Origin: G963676655 sp963678305
GTDB taxonomy: Bacteria > Verrucomicrobiota > Lentisphaeria > Victivallales > Victivallaceae
Assembly (NCBI GenBank): GCA_963678305.2
Contig: CAXXVV010000003.1
Coordinates: 496,001 to 560,000, forward strand
Reading direction: 5' to 3'
Length of the DNA stretch: 64,000 bases
The notes under the pieces are model-generated. The model ran no database searches. It worked only from the letters and a program-made list of their open reading frames with translations, and was not told where the DNA came from. The stretch's first letter is position 1, and every line of letters starts with the position of its first letter. The translations under genes and the position numbers were made by a program. Below, one piece after another: positions 52,165 to 60,401 of the stretch.

Positions 52165-54093
52165 TTAATTAAATTCAAAAACAACCATCATGTGCCCTTT
52201 TACCTCGGGTAAGTTTAATTCGATGTAATTATCCTTCCGTTCAAACTGGCATGGTGTTTTGTCCGGCGCAAGATAAGCCCGGGATATTTCAGTTTCATTA
52301 TCCTGTAAAGATATTTTAACGTCCTTGCATAAAAGTTCTTCCTCAACAATTTGTATTTGACCACGAATTTCAGGTAAGTATGCCAGCAAATGAACAATTT
52401 TACGATTCGGCTGAATTGTCACAAAAGCTTTTAGAAATGAAGGAGCATTTTCAATTACCAGTATTTTATCAGTTAAAAATTCGTCAAGAACTTCCGAAAA
52501 AATATCCCGCAGATGTTTGGCCGCTTTCTCATGATAGCCGCTGAAAATTGGAAATGAAAAATGGGCTACTTTCTCTTTCACGGTCAATAAAGGAAGGTCG
52601 CATACTTGATCAGGAGGACAATAATAGAAGGCATGTTCTCCATCCCAATGGGCATTGTAGTAAGGTTTTATGATTTTTTTTCTTATCCGGGTTTTCTGTA
52701 AAGCCGCTACTTCAGTACCCCTGGCATATAGCGCAAGCGGCATATCTCCTTCGAAATAGGCCGGATCACAGTCACAGTCTTTAATGAATTTTATCCCCCA
52801 TTCGTCTTCTAAAACAAAATGTTTTTTATCCATATCCAATCCGGACCAGCCGCTTGAAATAACTCCTTTGCCCGCCTTAATGTGGGCTTTTATACGTTTG
52901 GCGCTTTCAGAAGAAAGGGAGACTGAATCAGGCAGAAGCAAAACTTTATATTTGCTCCAGTCTGATGCTTCCGTGACAATGTCAAATTGTATTTTAAGTT
53001 CGGAAAGCATTCTGGTTATTCCGCGAAGTCCCTTGTCACGTCGAATCTCTGGTCCGGATTTAGGAAATATCACCGCTACCTCCGCAAAAGTTTTTGCTCC
53101 TTCAAACCATTCCTCGTATTGTCGCAGGTTATGATAGATTTTTTTTACCATATCAAAGGCGGGATAATTGATATCGCCGCGCGGATGGAAATGGTCTCCG
53201 ATATTCGGTCGCATTTCGTTAGCCAGACCGTAAAAAAGATCATATTCAATTCCGGCTTGAGTACGTAATCCGCCGAAGTCTCCCCAATCGTAAAATCGAC
53301 CTGTCATATTAAGAACCGGCATGTCTCCTAATGTTCGCATATGATGTGATAATACCGGAAGATGATCATAACCCCATCCCGGACAAGTCGGCAGGCATTC
53401 ACATTCCAGATAGGTGGCGGAATTAATCTGATCTTCATAACCGGGGCCATTAAAATACAACAACGGTTCAGGCATTATTTCTTTGACGGCTTGAGCAATA
53501 TCCTTGCATAAATTGAGAATGGAAAAACTGGAAAAATTTTCAACTTCCCGTTGATTTTCCCAATTGATTCCCAACTCTTTCATTTTAGCTACACAAATCG
53601 GACAGATGCACGGATAGGGCGCCATACAATCGAGAAAAAAACCGCTTACCGGATATTTTCCCGCTATTTCTTTGATCATTGCGATAAGATGATCACGATA
53701 AGGGGAATTGTAACACATGGTGCGGACATAGGGATTGAGGCGTATTTCCCGATATTCCCGGCCGTCAAAATATAATGTTGTCCAATCCCGGTGCAGGCGT
53801 CCCTCCTCCTGGCTTATACCGGCGTTTAAATATGCTGTCAGCGCAATGTCTTTGCGCTGACATGATTCGGCCAGCTGACCGAATAAATCATATTCAAGAC
53901 TGGGATGTTTTATACCGATTTGCGTATCATAATAGGCAAATCCCTGATTACAGCGGGCATGAAAGGTCATATAGTCAACCCCGCATTCTCTAACCAGATC
54001 AGTGAATTTTTCCACCTCAAACCCGGCACCTGCGTCCGGACATGATTTCATCGTGTGATTATCAAAAAACAAACAATATTTCGGCGTATGCAT
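52165..54093 (-). CDS. cytoplasmic GH42-like TIM-barrel protein with trimerisation-like domain
   Basis: A 642-residue protein without a signal peptide. Residues about 1-350 form a barrel: LVRECGVDYMTFHARCNQG, DIALTAYLNAGISQEEG and GFFLDCMAPYPCICPICVAK. The C-x-C-x2-C group has the spacing of the zinc site of GH42 beta-galactosidases, though the neighbouring Asn-Glu acid/base pair is not obvious. A Rossmann-like domain follows (about 355-470, VLLLPDSVSLSSESAKRIKA and GKGVISSGWSGLD), as in beta-galactosidase trimerisation domains, then a beta-sandwich. It follows a LacI regulator by 26 bases (AAAGGGAG site), which presumably controls it. Substrate unknown. Confidence 0.7.
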   Translation of the reverse strand: MHTPKYCLFFDNHTMKSCPDAGAGFEVEKFTDLVRECGVDYMTFHARCNQGFAYYDTQIGIKHPSLEYDLFGQLAESCQRKDIALTAYLNAGISQEEGRLHRDWTTLYFDGREYREIRLNPYVRTMCYNSPYRDHLIAMIKEIAGKYPVSGFFLDCMAPYPCICPICVAKMKELGINWENQREVENFSSFSILNLCKDIAQAVKEIMPEPLLYFNGPGYEDQINSATYLECECLPTCPGWGYDHLPVLSHHMRTLGDMPVLNMTGRFYDWGDFGGLRTQAGIEYDLFYGLANEMRPNIGDHFHPRGDINYPAFDMVKKIYHNLRQYEEWFEGAKTFAEVAVIFPKSGPEIRRDKGLRGITRMLSELKIQFDIVTEASDWSKYKVLLLPDSVSLSSESAKRIKAHIKAGKGVISSGWSGLDMDKKHFVLEDEWGIKFIKDCDCDPAYFEGDMPLALYARGTEVAALQKTRIRKKIIKPYYNAHWDGEHAFYYCPPDQVCDLPLLTVKEKVAHFSFPIFSGYHEKAAKHLRDIFSEVLDEFLTDKILVIENAPSFLKAFVTIQPNRKIVHLLAYLPEIRGQIQIVEEELLCKDVKISLQDNETEISRAYLAPDKTPCQFERKDNYIELNLPEVKGHMMVVFEFN

Positions 54094-54119
54094 ATTATTA
54101 TAACTCCCTTTTTAAAAGT

Positions 54120-55151
54120 TTATTTTGATTTTAAACCAGCTGATTGTTTGATGGATAATTCAACCTTTGACAGTTCAAAAATATCCTCGGTAAAACATTT
54201 GCAGACGGGCCGTGAAATATCTTCCAGCAAAATTTCCACACATCTTTCTCCAAGCTCAATCAATCTTTCTTCTATTGAGGTGATTCCGGGAGAGCAGTTG
54301 GATGCGAATGTGAAATTACCGTATCCGACCAGAGAAATATCTTCAGGTACTTTGAAGCTTCTTTTATATAATTCTGTGAGAATAAATAAAGCGGTGTAAT
54401 CCGATAAGCAGAAAATAGCGGTTGGGTGTTTTTTGCCTGAAAAAACCGTTCTCAAATATTGGCTGCTATGTTGAAAGCTGCCTTGGAATTCAGGCCTCCA
54501 TTTTTCCGGAATAGAGATCCCGGCGGCTTTAGCCCCGTTTAAAAATCCATTACACCTGTCTATCGCCCAGTTATTTTCCGAGTATTCAAAAGGTACGAAA
54601 AAATCCCGGTGTCCCAGCGAATACAAATGCTCAAAAACCAGCCTGCCGCCCATTTCATTATTTGCCGCGACATGTATTCCTTTGATTTTGCGATAACTTC
54701 CTCCGACAACCGCCATCGGAATTTTTATCCCGGTTAAAAGTTCATGCAGTTTTTCTATAAAACCGGCCATTATCAACTGATAGCAGACTATTCCGTCAAA
54801 ACGCTGTCTCTGGCAGATTCCGGCGATCTCTTCAGGACTGCTTTTTTCAGTAATCTGGATGACTTTGATGAAATTATCATGTTTTGCGGCTGAATTCATT
54901 ACTCCGGAGAGGATTCGCCCGCAATGTTCACTGGTGGTCTCCGTACTGAGAAAGCCGATAACCCGGCTTTTGCCGGTGACAACCGAACGGGCCAGATCAT
55001 TTCGCTGATATCCCATTTTCTGTGCGGTTGCAAGGACTTTTTGGATAGTTTTGTCACTTATCCGCACCTTTTTCGCTTTGCCGTTCAAGACACAGGAAAC
55101 GGTGCCGTAACTTACTCCCGCTTCGCGGGCAATATCTTTTATTGTTACCAT
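54120..55151 (-). CDS. LacI-family transcriptional regulator
   Basis: A 343-residue protein. Helix-turn-helix and hinge at residues 1-60 (TIKDIAREAGVSYGTVSCVL, then GYQRNDLARSVVTGKSRVIG); sensor domain after that with the usual VFEHLYSLGHRDFFVPFEYS and VPEDISLVGYGNFTFASNCS. First gene of a two-gene minus-strand unit with the GH42-like protein. Two ATAAACGTT sites lie directly upstream of its start and may be its own operators. Confidence 0.93.
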   Translation of the reverse strand: MVTIKDIAREAGVSYGTVSCVLNGKAKKVRISDKTIQKVLATAQKMGYQRNDLARSVVTGKSRVIGFLSTETTSEHCGRILSGVMNSAAKHDNFIKVIQITEKSSPEEIAGICQRQRFDGIVCYQLIMAGFIEKLHELLTGIKIPMAVVGGSYRKIKGIHVAANNEMGGRLVFEHLYSLGHRDFFVPFEYSENNWAIDRCNGFLNGAKAAGISIPEKWRPEFQGSFQHSSQYLRTVFSGKKHPTAIFCLSDYTALFILTELYKRSFKVPEDISLVGYGNFTFASNCSPGITSIEERLIELGERCVEILLEDISRPVCKCFTEDIFELSKVELSIKQSAGLKSK

Positions 55152-55175
55152 AAAATTAAACTCAAAAAATTTTGC

Positions 55176-55210
55176 ATAAACGTTTTAGCTTTTTTAAATA
55201 TAAACGTTCA
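55176..55210 (-). promoter_or_regulatory. paired AACGTT-centred candidate operators
   Basis: ATAAACGTT occurs at 55177-55185 and again at 55201 region (ATAAACGTTCAA), the CG centres being 24 bp apart and 30 to 54 bases upstream of the LacI start. AACGTT-centred palindromes are typical LacI-family targets, so autoregulation is plausible. Confidence 0.45.
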
Positions 55211-55281
55211 AATAAATTTTTCAATACAGCAAATTCCTTAAATTTAAATTTTCCGATAGACTCTTACGAAATATGAGTTGC

Positions 55282-55312
55282 ACCACGGAGAACACGGAGA
55301 AACACAGAGAAG
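55282..55312 (+). repeat. CACGGAGA-type short tandem repeat
   Basis: Three imperfect units: CCACGGAGA, ACACGGAGA and AACACAGAGA. Similar CACGGAGA / CACAGAGA strings are, from memory, dispersed in intergenic DNA of many unrelated bacteria. Confidence 0.6.
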
Positions 55313-55529
55313 TGTTTAAGTTTTTTTATTTTAGAAAAAATGACGGGGTTATTTAAGTACAAAATAAACAGAATGACGGATATATAGGCAAAATGACGGA
55401 TATGAATTATAATGTTATTTCACATAATATTGTCTTGAGATTGTTGAAAAAAACGTATTACACTTGATATGTATGCTGAATATGCTAAATTAATTAAGTT
55501 TATGCAAAGAATAAAATTTTTGTTTTTAT

Positions 55530-55587
55530 CCGCTTCCGTAATACGAAGTATGAAGCGGTATTAAAGAAGTCCGTCGTACGGATTAAA
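55530..55587 (+). repeat. two-hairpin dispersed repeat, copy B
   Basis: First hairpin: CCGCTTC (55530-55536) with GAAGCGG (55552-55558) and an apical ATAC/GTAT helix. Second hairpin: TCCGT-CGT-ACGGA (55570-55582), then TTAAA. It ends 26 bases before the start codon of the Lrp-type gene. Confidence 0.75.
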
Positions 55588-55613
55588 TTTGGCACGATAT
55601 CAGGATGGATATA

Positions 55614-56096
55614 ATGGAAGAAAAGATAATCGATTTGCTGCGTGATAACGCGCGCATTAGTGTGGAGGAAATTGCTGCGAGGCTGGAAGTTACCGTGAAT
55701 GAGGTCGAAACTTTGATCAAATCACTGGAAGAACGCCAGATCATTCGCGGCTACAAAGCCGTTATAAATGATGACGAACTTGAAGAGGTTCCGGTCAAAG
55801 CCATCATTGAGGTGAGAATAACTCCGCAGCGTGAGGGCGGCTTCGATAAAGTTGCCAGACGCATTGCCCGTTTTGACGAAGTTACTGATGTTTACCTTAT
55901 TTCCGGCGGTTATGACCTGAAACTGGAGATCAAGGGCAAGTCCCTGCATGAAATAGCCATGTTCGTTTCCAGTCGCCTGGCCACTATCGAGGGCGTCATC
56001 TCGACCGCAACTCATTTCGTTTTGAAAAAGTATAAGGAATCAGGAACATTATTGGAAATCGATGAAGATTATGAAAGACTTAAAATCTCCCCGTAA
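55614..56096 (+). CDS. Lrp/AsnC-family transcriptional regulator
   Basis: About 160 residues from the ATG at 55614, which has AGGA eight bases upstream; the ATG at 55605 is too close to that site. The N-terminal helix-turn-helix is IIDLLRDNARISVEEIAARL, and the C-terminal half is a RAM/ACT-like ligand domain (KAIIEVRITPQREGGFDKVA, VYLISGGYDLKLEIKGKSLH). Lrp/AsnC proteins sense amino acids. The stop lies 35 bases inside the following aminotransferase gene, so the two are coupled and probably functionally linked. Confidence 0.9.
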   Translation: MEEKIIDLLRDNARISVEEIAARLEVTVNEVETLIKSLEERQIIRGYKAVINDDELEEVPVKAIIEVRITPQREGGFDKVARRIARFDEVTDVYLISGGYDLKLEIKGKSLHEIAMFVSSRLATIEGVISTATHFVLKKYKESGTLLEIDEDYERLKISP

Positions 56097-57252
56097 ATCA
56101 CGGATTGCGTCACATATTGAAGCGTTGCCGAAAAGCGGAATACGTGACTTTTTTGAACTTGTTATGGCGATGGATGATGTTATTTCGCTGGGTGTTGGAG
56201 AACCGGATTTTCCAACCCCGTGGAGTATTCGCGAAGCCGCGCTCTATTCCCTTGAAAAGGGCCACACCAGTTACACTTCAAACCTCGGTTTGTTGTCACT
56301 TCGCCGTGAAATATGCAAATATCTGGCAAACGATTACAAGGCTGAATATGACCCGGTAACCGAGTGTATTATTACTGTAGGAGTCAGTGAAGCTCTGGAC
56401 ATCGCAATCCGGGCTCTGATCAACCCCGGCGAAGAAGTCATCTACAGTGAACCGTGTTATGTATCCTATGCCAGTGAAATTATTATGGCGCACGGGATTC
56501 CGGTGCCGATTGCCTGTCGGGAGGAAAATAAATTCGCGGTCAGTCCGGCGGATATCCGGGCGGCGATAACCGATAAAACCAGGGTTATTCTGCTTAATTT
56601 CCCGTGCAACCCGACTGGAGCGGTTTTAACTCAGAAGCAGATGAATGAAATAGCCGATATTGCAATTGAGCATGATCTGGTGGTTATTACCGACGAAATC
56701 TATTCGGAACTGACTTACGGCGAGCGCCTGCCGACCATTGCTTCGCTGCCAGGAATGCGGGAGCGGACCTTGTTTTTGCACGGTTTCTCCAAGGCTTTTT
56801 CCATGACCGGTTTCCGGATCGGCTACGGCTGCGGTCCGGCGGATATTATTGACGCGATGATGAAAATACATCAGTATTCAATGCTCTGCGCTTCGATAAT
56901 TGCTCAGGAAGCGGCGGAGGAAGCGCTTAAAAATGGTCGAGATGCCATGTTAAGCATGAAAACCGAATATATGCAGCGCCGTAATGTGATGAATTCGCGT
57001 TTTAACGCTATGGGATTGCATTGCGTCATGCCGGGCGGAGCTTTTTATATGTTCCCGAACATCACATCGACCGGACTGACCTCGATGGAATTCGCGAAAA
57101 GACTGCTTGAAGAACAGAACGTGGCGGCTGTTCCGGGAACCGCGTTCGGCAAATGCGGCGAAGGCTTTATTCGCTGCTGTTACGCCGCCTCAATGAGCGA
57201 CATAGTCGAGGCAATGAACCGGATAGAGAAGTTCATCCAACAATTTAAATGA
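56062..57252 (+). CDS. PLP-dependent class I/II aminotransferase
   Basis: A 396-residue cytoplasmic enzyme of the aspartate aminotransferase fold (type I). Features: ISLGVGEPDFPTPWSIREAA near the start, VGVSEALDIAIRAL, LLNFPCNPTGAVLTQ (substrate Asn), VVITDEIYSELTYG (Asp that binds PLP nitrogen), the Schiff-base Lys in HGFSKAFSMTGFRIGYGCG, and FIRCCYAAS (substrate Arg). The Lrp-aminotransferase gene pair is widespread in bacteria and archaea. The amino-acid substrate cannot be named. The start may be M1 or M4. Confidence 0.93.
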   Translation: MKIMKDLKSPRKSRIASHIEALPKSGIRDFFELVMAMDDVISLGVGEPDFPTPWSIREAALYSLEKGHTSYTSNLGLLSLRREICKYLANDYKAEYDPVTECIITVGVSEALDIAIRALINPGEEVIYSEPCYVSYASEIIMAHGIPVPIACREENKFAVSPADIRAAITDKTRVILLNFPCNPTGAVLTQKQMNEIADIAIEHDLVVITDEIYSELTYGERLPTIASLPGMRERTLFLHGFSKAFSMTGFRIGYGCGPADIIDAMMKIHQYSMLCASIIAQEAAEEALKNGRDAMLSMKTEYMQRRNVMNSRFNAMGLHCVMPGGAFYMFPNITSTGLTSMEFAKRLLEEQNVAAVPGTAFGKCGEGFIRCCYAASMSDIVEAMNRIEKFIQQFK

Positions 57253-57264
57253 ATATAAAATAAT

Positions 57265-57290
57265 TCAAGCGGGCTATACGGCCCGCTTGA
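57265..57290 (+). terminator. hairpin terminator after the aminotransferase gene
   Basis: A perfect 10-bp stem, TCAAGCGGGC and GCCCGCTTGA, with a 6-base loop, 12 bases after the stop. The T tract after it is weak (GATTGCTTTAAG). Confidence 0.75.
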
Positions 57291-57378
57291 GATTGCTTTA
57301 AGTACAACATTTCTGCAAAATTAAAATTTTTGTTTCCTGTCTTGTATTATACAGGGGATCCGTAAAGGAAAATTTCTT

Positions 57379-57741
57379 ATGAAAGCGATATTCAAAAACA
57401 GTCTTGTAGAAATGTTGCTGTTCTTTCTTTTTGTTTTTGCGGTTTGTGAGCAACTCAATTTAGAACAAAAAAATAATTACAGCTCAAATGATTCGCAAAG
57501 AATATCAAATTGTATATTTGCCCCTGCCAATCCGTTTTTTTTACTGGATTCAACCGGGAAAAGACGTGATGCTAAAAATGACTTTCAGTACACCCCGGTT
57601 TCTTTTTCTGGCGATGAATATATAAGTAACGATTTTTTTCTCTATTATACCCATAATACCCTCTTGCCGAATAAGATTGCAGCCACGCCAATCCCTCCTT
57701 CAGCGCCACGGGCTTCTCCTGTAGAATCCAAAAAATCTTAA
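57379..57741 (+). CDS. small exported or anchored protein, unknown
   Basis: A 120-residue protein with an N-terminal hydrophobic segment (EMLLFFLFVFAVCEQLNLEQ) that may be a signal peptide or anchor, then a polar Asn/Ser-rich part and a Pro/Ala/Ser-rich tail (IAATPIPPSAPRASPVESKK). AAAGGAAA lies ten bases upstream of the ATG. No family recognised; it could be a poorly conserved species-specific gene. Confidence 0.5.
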   Translation: MKAIFKNSLVEMLLFFLFVFAVCEQLNLEQKNNYSSNDSQRISNCIFAPANPFFLLDSTGKRRDAKNDFQYTPVSFSGDEYISNDFFLYYTHNTLLPNKIAATPIPPSAPRASPVESKKS

Positions 57742-57790
57742 TTTTTCGATAATATACCTCCGGTTCTCACCTCCGGGAATAGTCGAAAAA
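57742..57790 (+). other. long-loop hairpin with two CCTCC motifs
   Basis: TTTTTCGA (57742-57749) and TCGAAAAA (57783-57790) are perfect inverted repeats. The loop between them carries ACCTCCGG twice. It starts at the stop of the preceding gene. It could be a terminator variant or a structured RNA whose CCUCC loops can pair with ribosome binding sites. Confidence 0.35.
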
Positions 57791-57943
57791 CAACAAATTA
57801 TTATTTCGGATTTTCAAGTAAGCAGTGGTTATGAGCTTCATAATCGCGGCGAACCTGCTGTTACCTTTGGAATTCCTTAGTGGTTTATGCGCTTTATTTC
57901 AGGAATTTTCTAAGGCGATGCAAATATATTGGAGAAAATTAAT

Positions 57944-58138
57944 ATGGAACGGAAGAAAACAGTTTTTTGCAGAGAATGCAAAAAAGAAGTAAGCTATCAT
58001 CATGATAAAATCAATCATTGGGTTCAGTTTTTCATTACGCTAATTTCATGTGGTTTGTGGTTCCCGATGTGGCTGATTATGATCTTTGGCCCAACCAAAA
58101 TCTGTGATAAGTGCAACAATCCGATCTGGAAAGATTAA
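57944..58138 (+). CDS. small zinc-ribbon membrane protein
   Basis: About 64 residues from the ATG at 57944, which has GGAG at a good distance; another ATG at 57929 would add five residues. The layout is CxxC (CREC), a hydrophobic stretch (WVQFFITLISCGLWFPMWLI) and a second CxxC (CDKC). Small proteins with a membrane-dipping segment between two zinc knuckles are common in bacteria and phages, comparable to LITAF-type domains, but function is unknown. Confidence 0.65.
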   Translation: MERKKTVFCRECKKEVSYHHDKINHWVQFFITLISCGLWFPMWLIMIFGPTKICDKCNNPIWKD

Positions 58139-58149
58139 TTATCAATCAG

Positions 58150-58230
58150 AGGAAGAAGTCAACTTCCTGAATTGCATTACATTTTATCGCAATGTTATTA
58201 CTTTGACAGGCCGTCTTAAAAATGGCCTGT
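58150..58230. other. two hairpins in the convergent gap
   Basis: AGGAAG/CTTCCT (58150-58155 and 58163-58168) and ACAGGCC/GGCCTGT (58206-58212 and 58224-58230, perfect 7-bp stem, 11-base loop). They lie after the stop of the zinc-ribbon gene and may end its transcript. Confidence 0.4.
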
Positions 58231-58304
58231 ATTCAGGATGGCGTATCTTTGATGCTTTCAGTATCTTGGAAGGCTTACTTCCTGATAATAAGTCATGCAT
58301 TTTT

Positions 58305-58364
58305 CCGTTTCATGCTTCGCGTGAAGCATGAAGCGGGATATTATCATCCATTGTACGGATTAAA
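58305..58364 (+). repeat. two-hairpin dispersed repeat, copy C
   Basis: First hairpin: a 14-bp stem, CCGTTTCATGCTTC and GAAGCATGAAGCGG (one T-G pair), with a GCGT loop. Second hairpin is partly decayed: ATCC and GGAT around ATTGTAC. The TTAAA at its end overlaps the stop codon (TAA on the minus strand) of the neighbouring SGNH gene. Confidence 0.75.
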
Positions 58365-58974
58365 GAATTGAAAATATATTTCCGGCAATAAAAGCGGCTT
58401 GTAATTTGGCGGTTTCAGCGTTGAAATGAACCAGATCGACCTTATTCAAATAAATTTCCGGCCCCAGATTTCGGGTAAAGAGATGTAAGTCAATGATCGG
58501 GACTTTGTTTGTTTCCATGACATTGTCGGCGATTTCGTTATAGACATCGATATGATCCTGACGCCGCCGCAATTCTTCTGCCGCCACCTGGTTGCTTTCT
58601 TCATTCGCCGGGGTTGTCCGCACCCAGATAATTTTTATTCTTTTTTGTGTGCATAGATCAATTATTTTTTGCAGATTTTTCCGATATTCTTCAGGGGGAA
58701 CCTGCAGTTGGGCATGAGATATTTTAGTATCGTGAATGCCGCAGTTAAGCAAAAGAAAATCCGGAGCAAAAAAATCCATATTTATGACTGATTGCAAATA
58801 GGTCAATACCATAGAACTGTCGCCGCCGTTGATTCCATCTGTACAATCATCCAGGTTTTCAAGTTTATGCGTTCCGCCTTTACGGTCATATAGACAAATC
58901 TCGGAGAGCATTTGCTCAAGATATTTTCCGTAGTAGCACGAAATGCTGTCGCCGATAACAAAGAGTTTTTTCAT
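58360..58974 (-). CDS. SGNH/GDSL hydrolase, cytoplasmic
   Basis: A 204-residue single-domain enzyme: block I KKLFVIGDSISCYYG (Ser), block II GINGGDSS, block III LLLNCGIHDTK (Asn) and block V NKVDLVHFNAET (Asp-His). No signal peptide. It starts 9 bases after the GH-like gene and is the last gene of a four-gene minus-strand operon. Likely removes an acyl group from a sugar handled by the upstream products. Confidence 0.88.
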   Translation of the reverse strand: MKKLFVIGDSISCYYGKYLEQMLSEICLYDRKGGTHKLENLDDCTDGINGGDSSMVLTYLQSVINMDFFAPDFLLLNCGIHDTKISHAQLQVPPEEYRKNLQKIIDLCTQKRIKIIWVRTTPANEESNQVAAEELRRRQDHIDVYNEIADNVMETNKVPIIDLHLFTRNLGPEIYLNKVDLVHFNAETAKLQAAFIAGNIFSIL

Positions 58975-58983
58975 ATTTTTTCT

Positions 58984-60378
58984 TTAAGCCTTATTAATCT
59001 GCAGACCGGTTTCATGCAGATACTTTTTCATGTCATTATCAAGCTGGTCATAAAAAGGAACAAATATATCGCTATAGTTAAAGCTTTCCGGCTTGAATGC
59101 GTCAAAAATTACCTGGGGACGAATCCCCGAATTAAAAAACTTTGCCGCAAGTAAAGAAAATGCCTGATAATAAGCATCGTCATGTTCTCCAAGCAAGTCT
59201 TTCAATTTACGCGAATAGACAATTCCGCAACCGAACGGAATTGCCGCATTGGTTTTTACTTGCGGATAACCGTTCTGCAAGATGGTTTCTTCATAAACCG
59301 GAATTTCTTTCCTGACTTGCCGGCAATACCAGGGACGAACTCCGAATTTTTCAAAAAGAGCGGCCCACTGTTCAAAAACCCCCGGATTGTCTGAATAACA
59401 AATAACTAATGCCGGTTTGCCGTTATAATCAGCCAGGGAGGACGCGACCGCAAGTTCGCTGATAATTCGCGCCTGATCTTTTTGCATGTCCAATCCATGG
59501 TAAATTTCAACAAAGGCCGCATCCATGTGCCTGATCCACATTTCCATGCTGCAGCCCTGACGGACCTTATACGGCATGACATCGCCGCAACTGCAGCCCC
59601 ACAGCGCGACATTTTCCGGCAAAGCGGATCGAAGGCCGCAATAAAAGTCATCCACCGAGTCGTAACGCATCTCGATCCATGCTTGGAAGATCGGATTAGC
59701 GTAATTATTCCAAAAACTTGAATCTTCGGAAGGTGGAATGTCATGTCCCGAACATCGCTTGAATTTTTCCCGGCAGTGCTTACACACACATGAATATATA
59801 TCCGGATGAAAAGCGGTATCGTCCGACATCAAACCGTCAATGCCGGTATTTTCAGCCAGACTGGTTGCATAAGCATAATATTCCTCAAGATAGTCAGGGT
59901 TATTGGGGCAAAATGCTTCCGCATTATATCCCGGCAAATAAACGGGGGCATTCGTTTTCGCCGAGACAATCCGCCAGTCGGACAATTTTTTCCCATTGAT
60001 AACCTGATTATTCAATGAATCCGGAAAAAGCGGCAGATGATGGTCCTGGTTAACAATGATATGTCTTCGATCTTCTTCATTCCTGATGCGATGGATCAGT
60101 TGATTACTATGGTGATCGACGACTTTTATCCCGCGCTCATGGCAGATTTCCACCAGATCTTTCAGCATTGCTTCGTACCGGGCAAAATAGTTGAGCCAAT
60201 CCCAGCGGAAATGAAAACCAAAGGTTGTTACCGCAGTGACGCCGATATGCCGGTATATGTCAGCACGGTGTTTCCACCTGGTAATTATTTCCGGTGCGGG
60301 CCACCTTAAATCATCCCATGAAAACCACCATGAAACCATGTTGGTGTTATTCAGCCAGCAAAAACGTGATTCGTCCAT
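58984..60378 (-). CDS. cytoplasmic glycoside-hydrolase-like TIM-barrel protein
   Basis: A 464-residue protein without a signal peptide. It reads like a GH-A-type barrel: WWFSWDDLRWP, YRHIGVTAVTTFGFHFRWDW, DLVEICHERGIKVVDHHSNQ, TGIDGLMSDDTAFHP and then CVCKHCREKF, whose C-x-C-x2-C spacing matches the zinc cluster of GH42. The SDD pair at the barrel end is a candidate catalytic site. No carbohydrate-binding module. It lies in an operon with an oxidoreductase and an SGNH hydrolase, suggesting intracellular breakdown of an imported sugar. Confidence 0.65.
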   Translation of the reverse strand: MDESRFCWLNNTNMVSWWFSWDDLRWPAPEIITRWKHRADIYRHIGVTAVTTFGFHFRWDWLNYFARYEAMLKDLVEICHERGIKVVDHHSNQLIHRIRNEEDRRHIIVNQDHHLPLFPDSLNNQVINGKKLSDWRIVSAKTNAPVYLPGYNAEAFCPNNPDYLEEYYAYATSLAENTGIDGLMSDDTAFHPDIYSCVCKHCREKFKRCSGHDIPPSEDSSFWNNYANPIFQAWIEMRYDSVDDFYCGLRSALPENVALWGCSCGDVMPYKVRQGCSMEMWIRHMDAAFVEIYHGLDMQKDQARIISELAVASSLADYNGKPALVICYSDNPGVFEQWAALFEKFGVRPWYCRQVRKEIPVYEETILQNGYPQVKTNAAIPFGCGIVYSRKLKDLLGEHDDAYYQAFSLLAAKFFNSGIRPQVIFDAFKPESFNYSDIFVPFYDQLDNDMKKYLHETGLQINKA

Positions 60379-60401
60379 TTTGATTCCTTTCAGTCTTTGC
60401 C

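Larger units (their letters stand above)
55152..55604. other. 453-base divergent gap with repeats
   Basis: It contains two AACGTT sites near the LacI gene, a CACGGAGA tandem block, TGACGG words (55341, 55374, 55394) and copy B of the two-hairpin repeat just before the Lrp-type gene. No convincing open frame or RNA gene was seen. Confidence 0.6.

Noticed and set aside
55282..55312. Short repeats as a CRISPR array
   Set aside because: Units are 9-10 bases without spacers; no cas genes are present anywhere in the window.
58086..58331. 81-residue plus-strand frame after the zinc-ribbon gene
   Set aside because: It overlaps the end of the real gene out of frame and runs through hairpins and repeat copy C.
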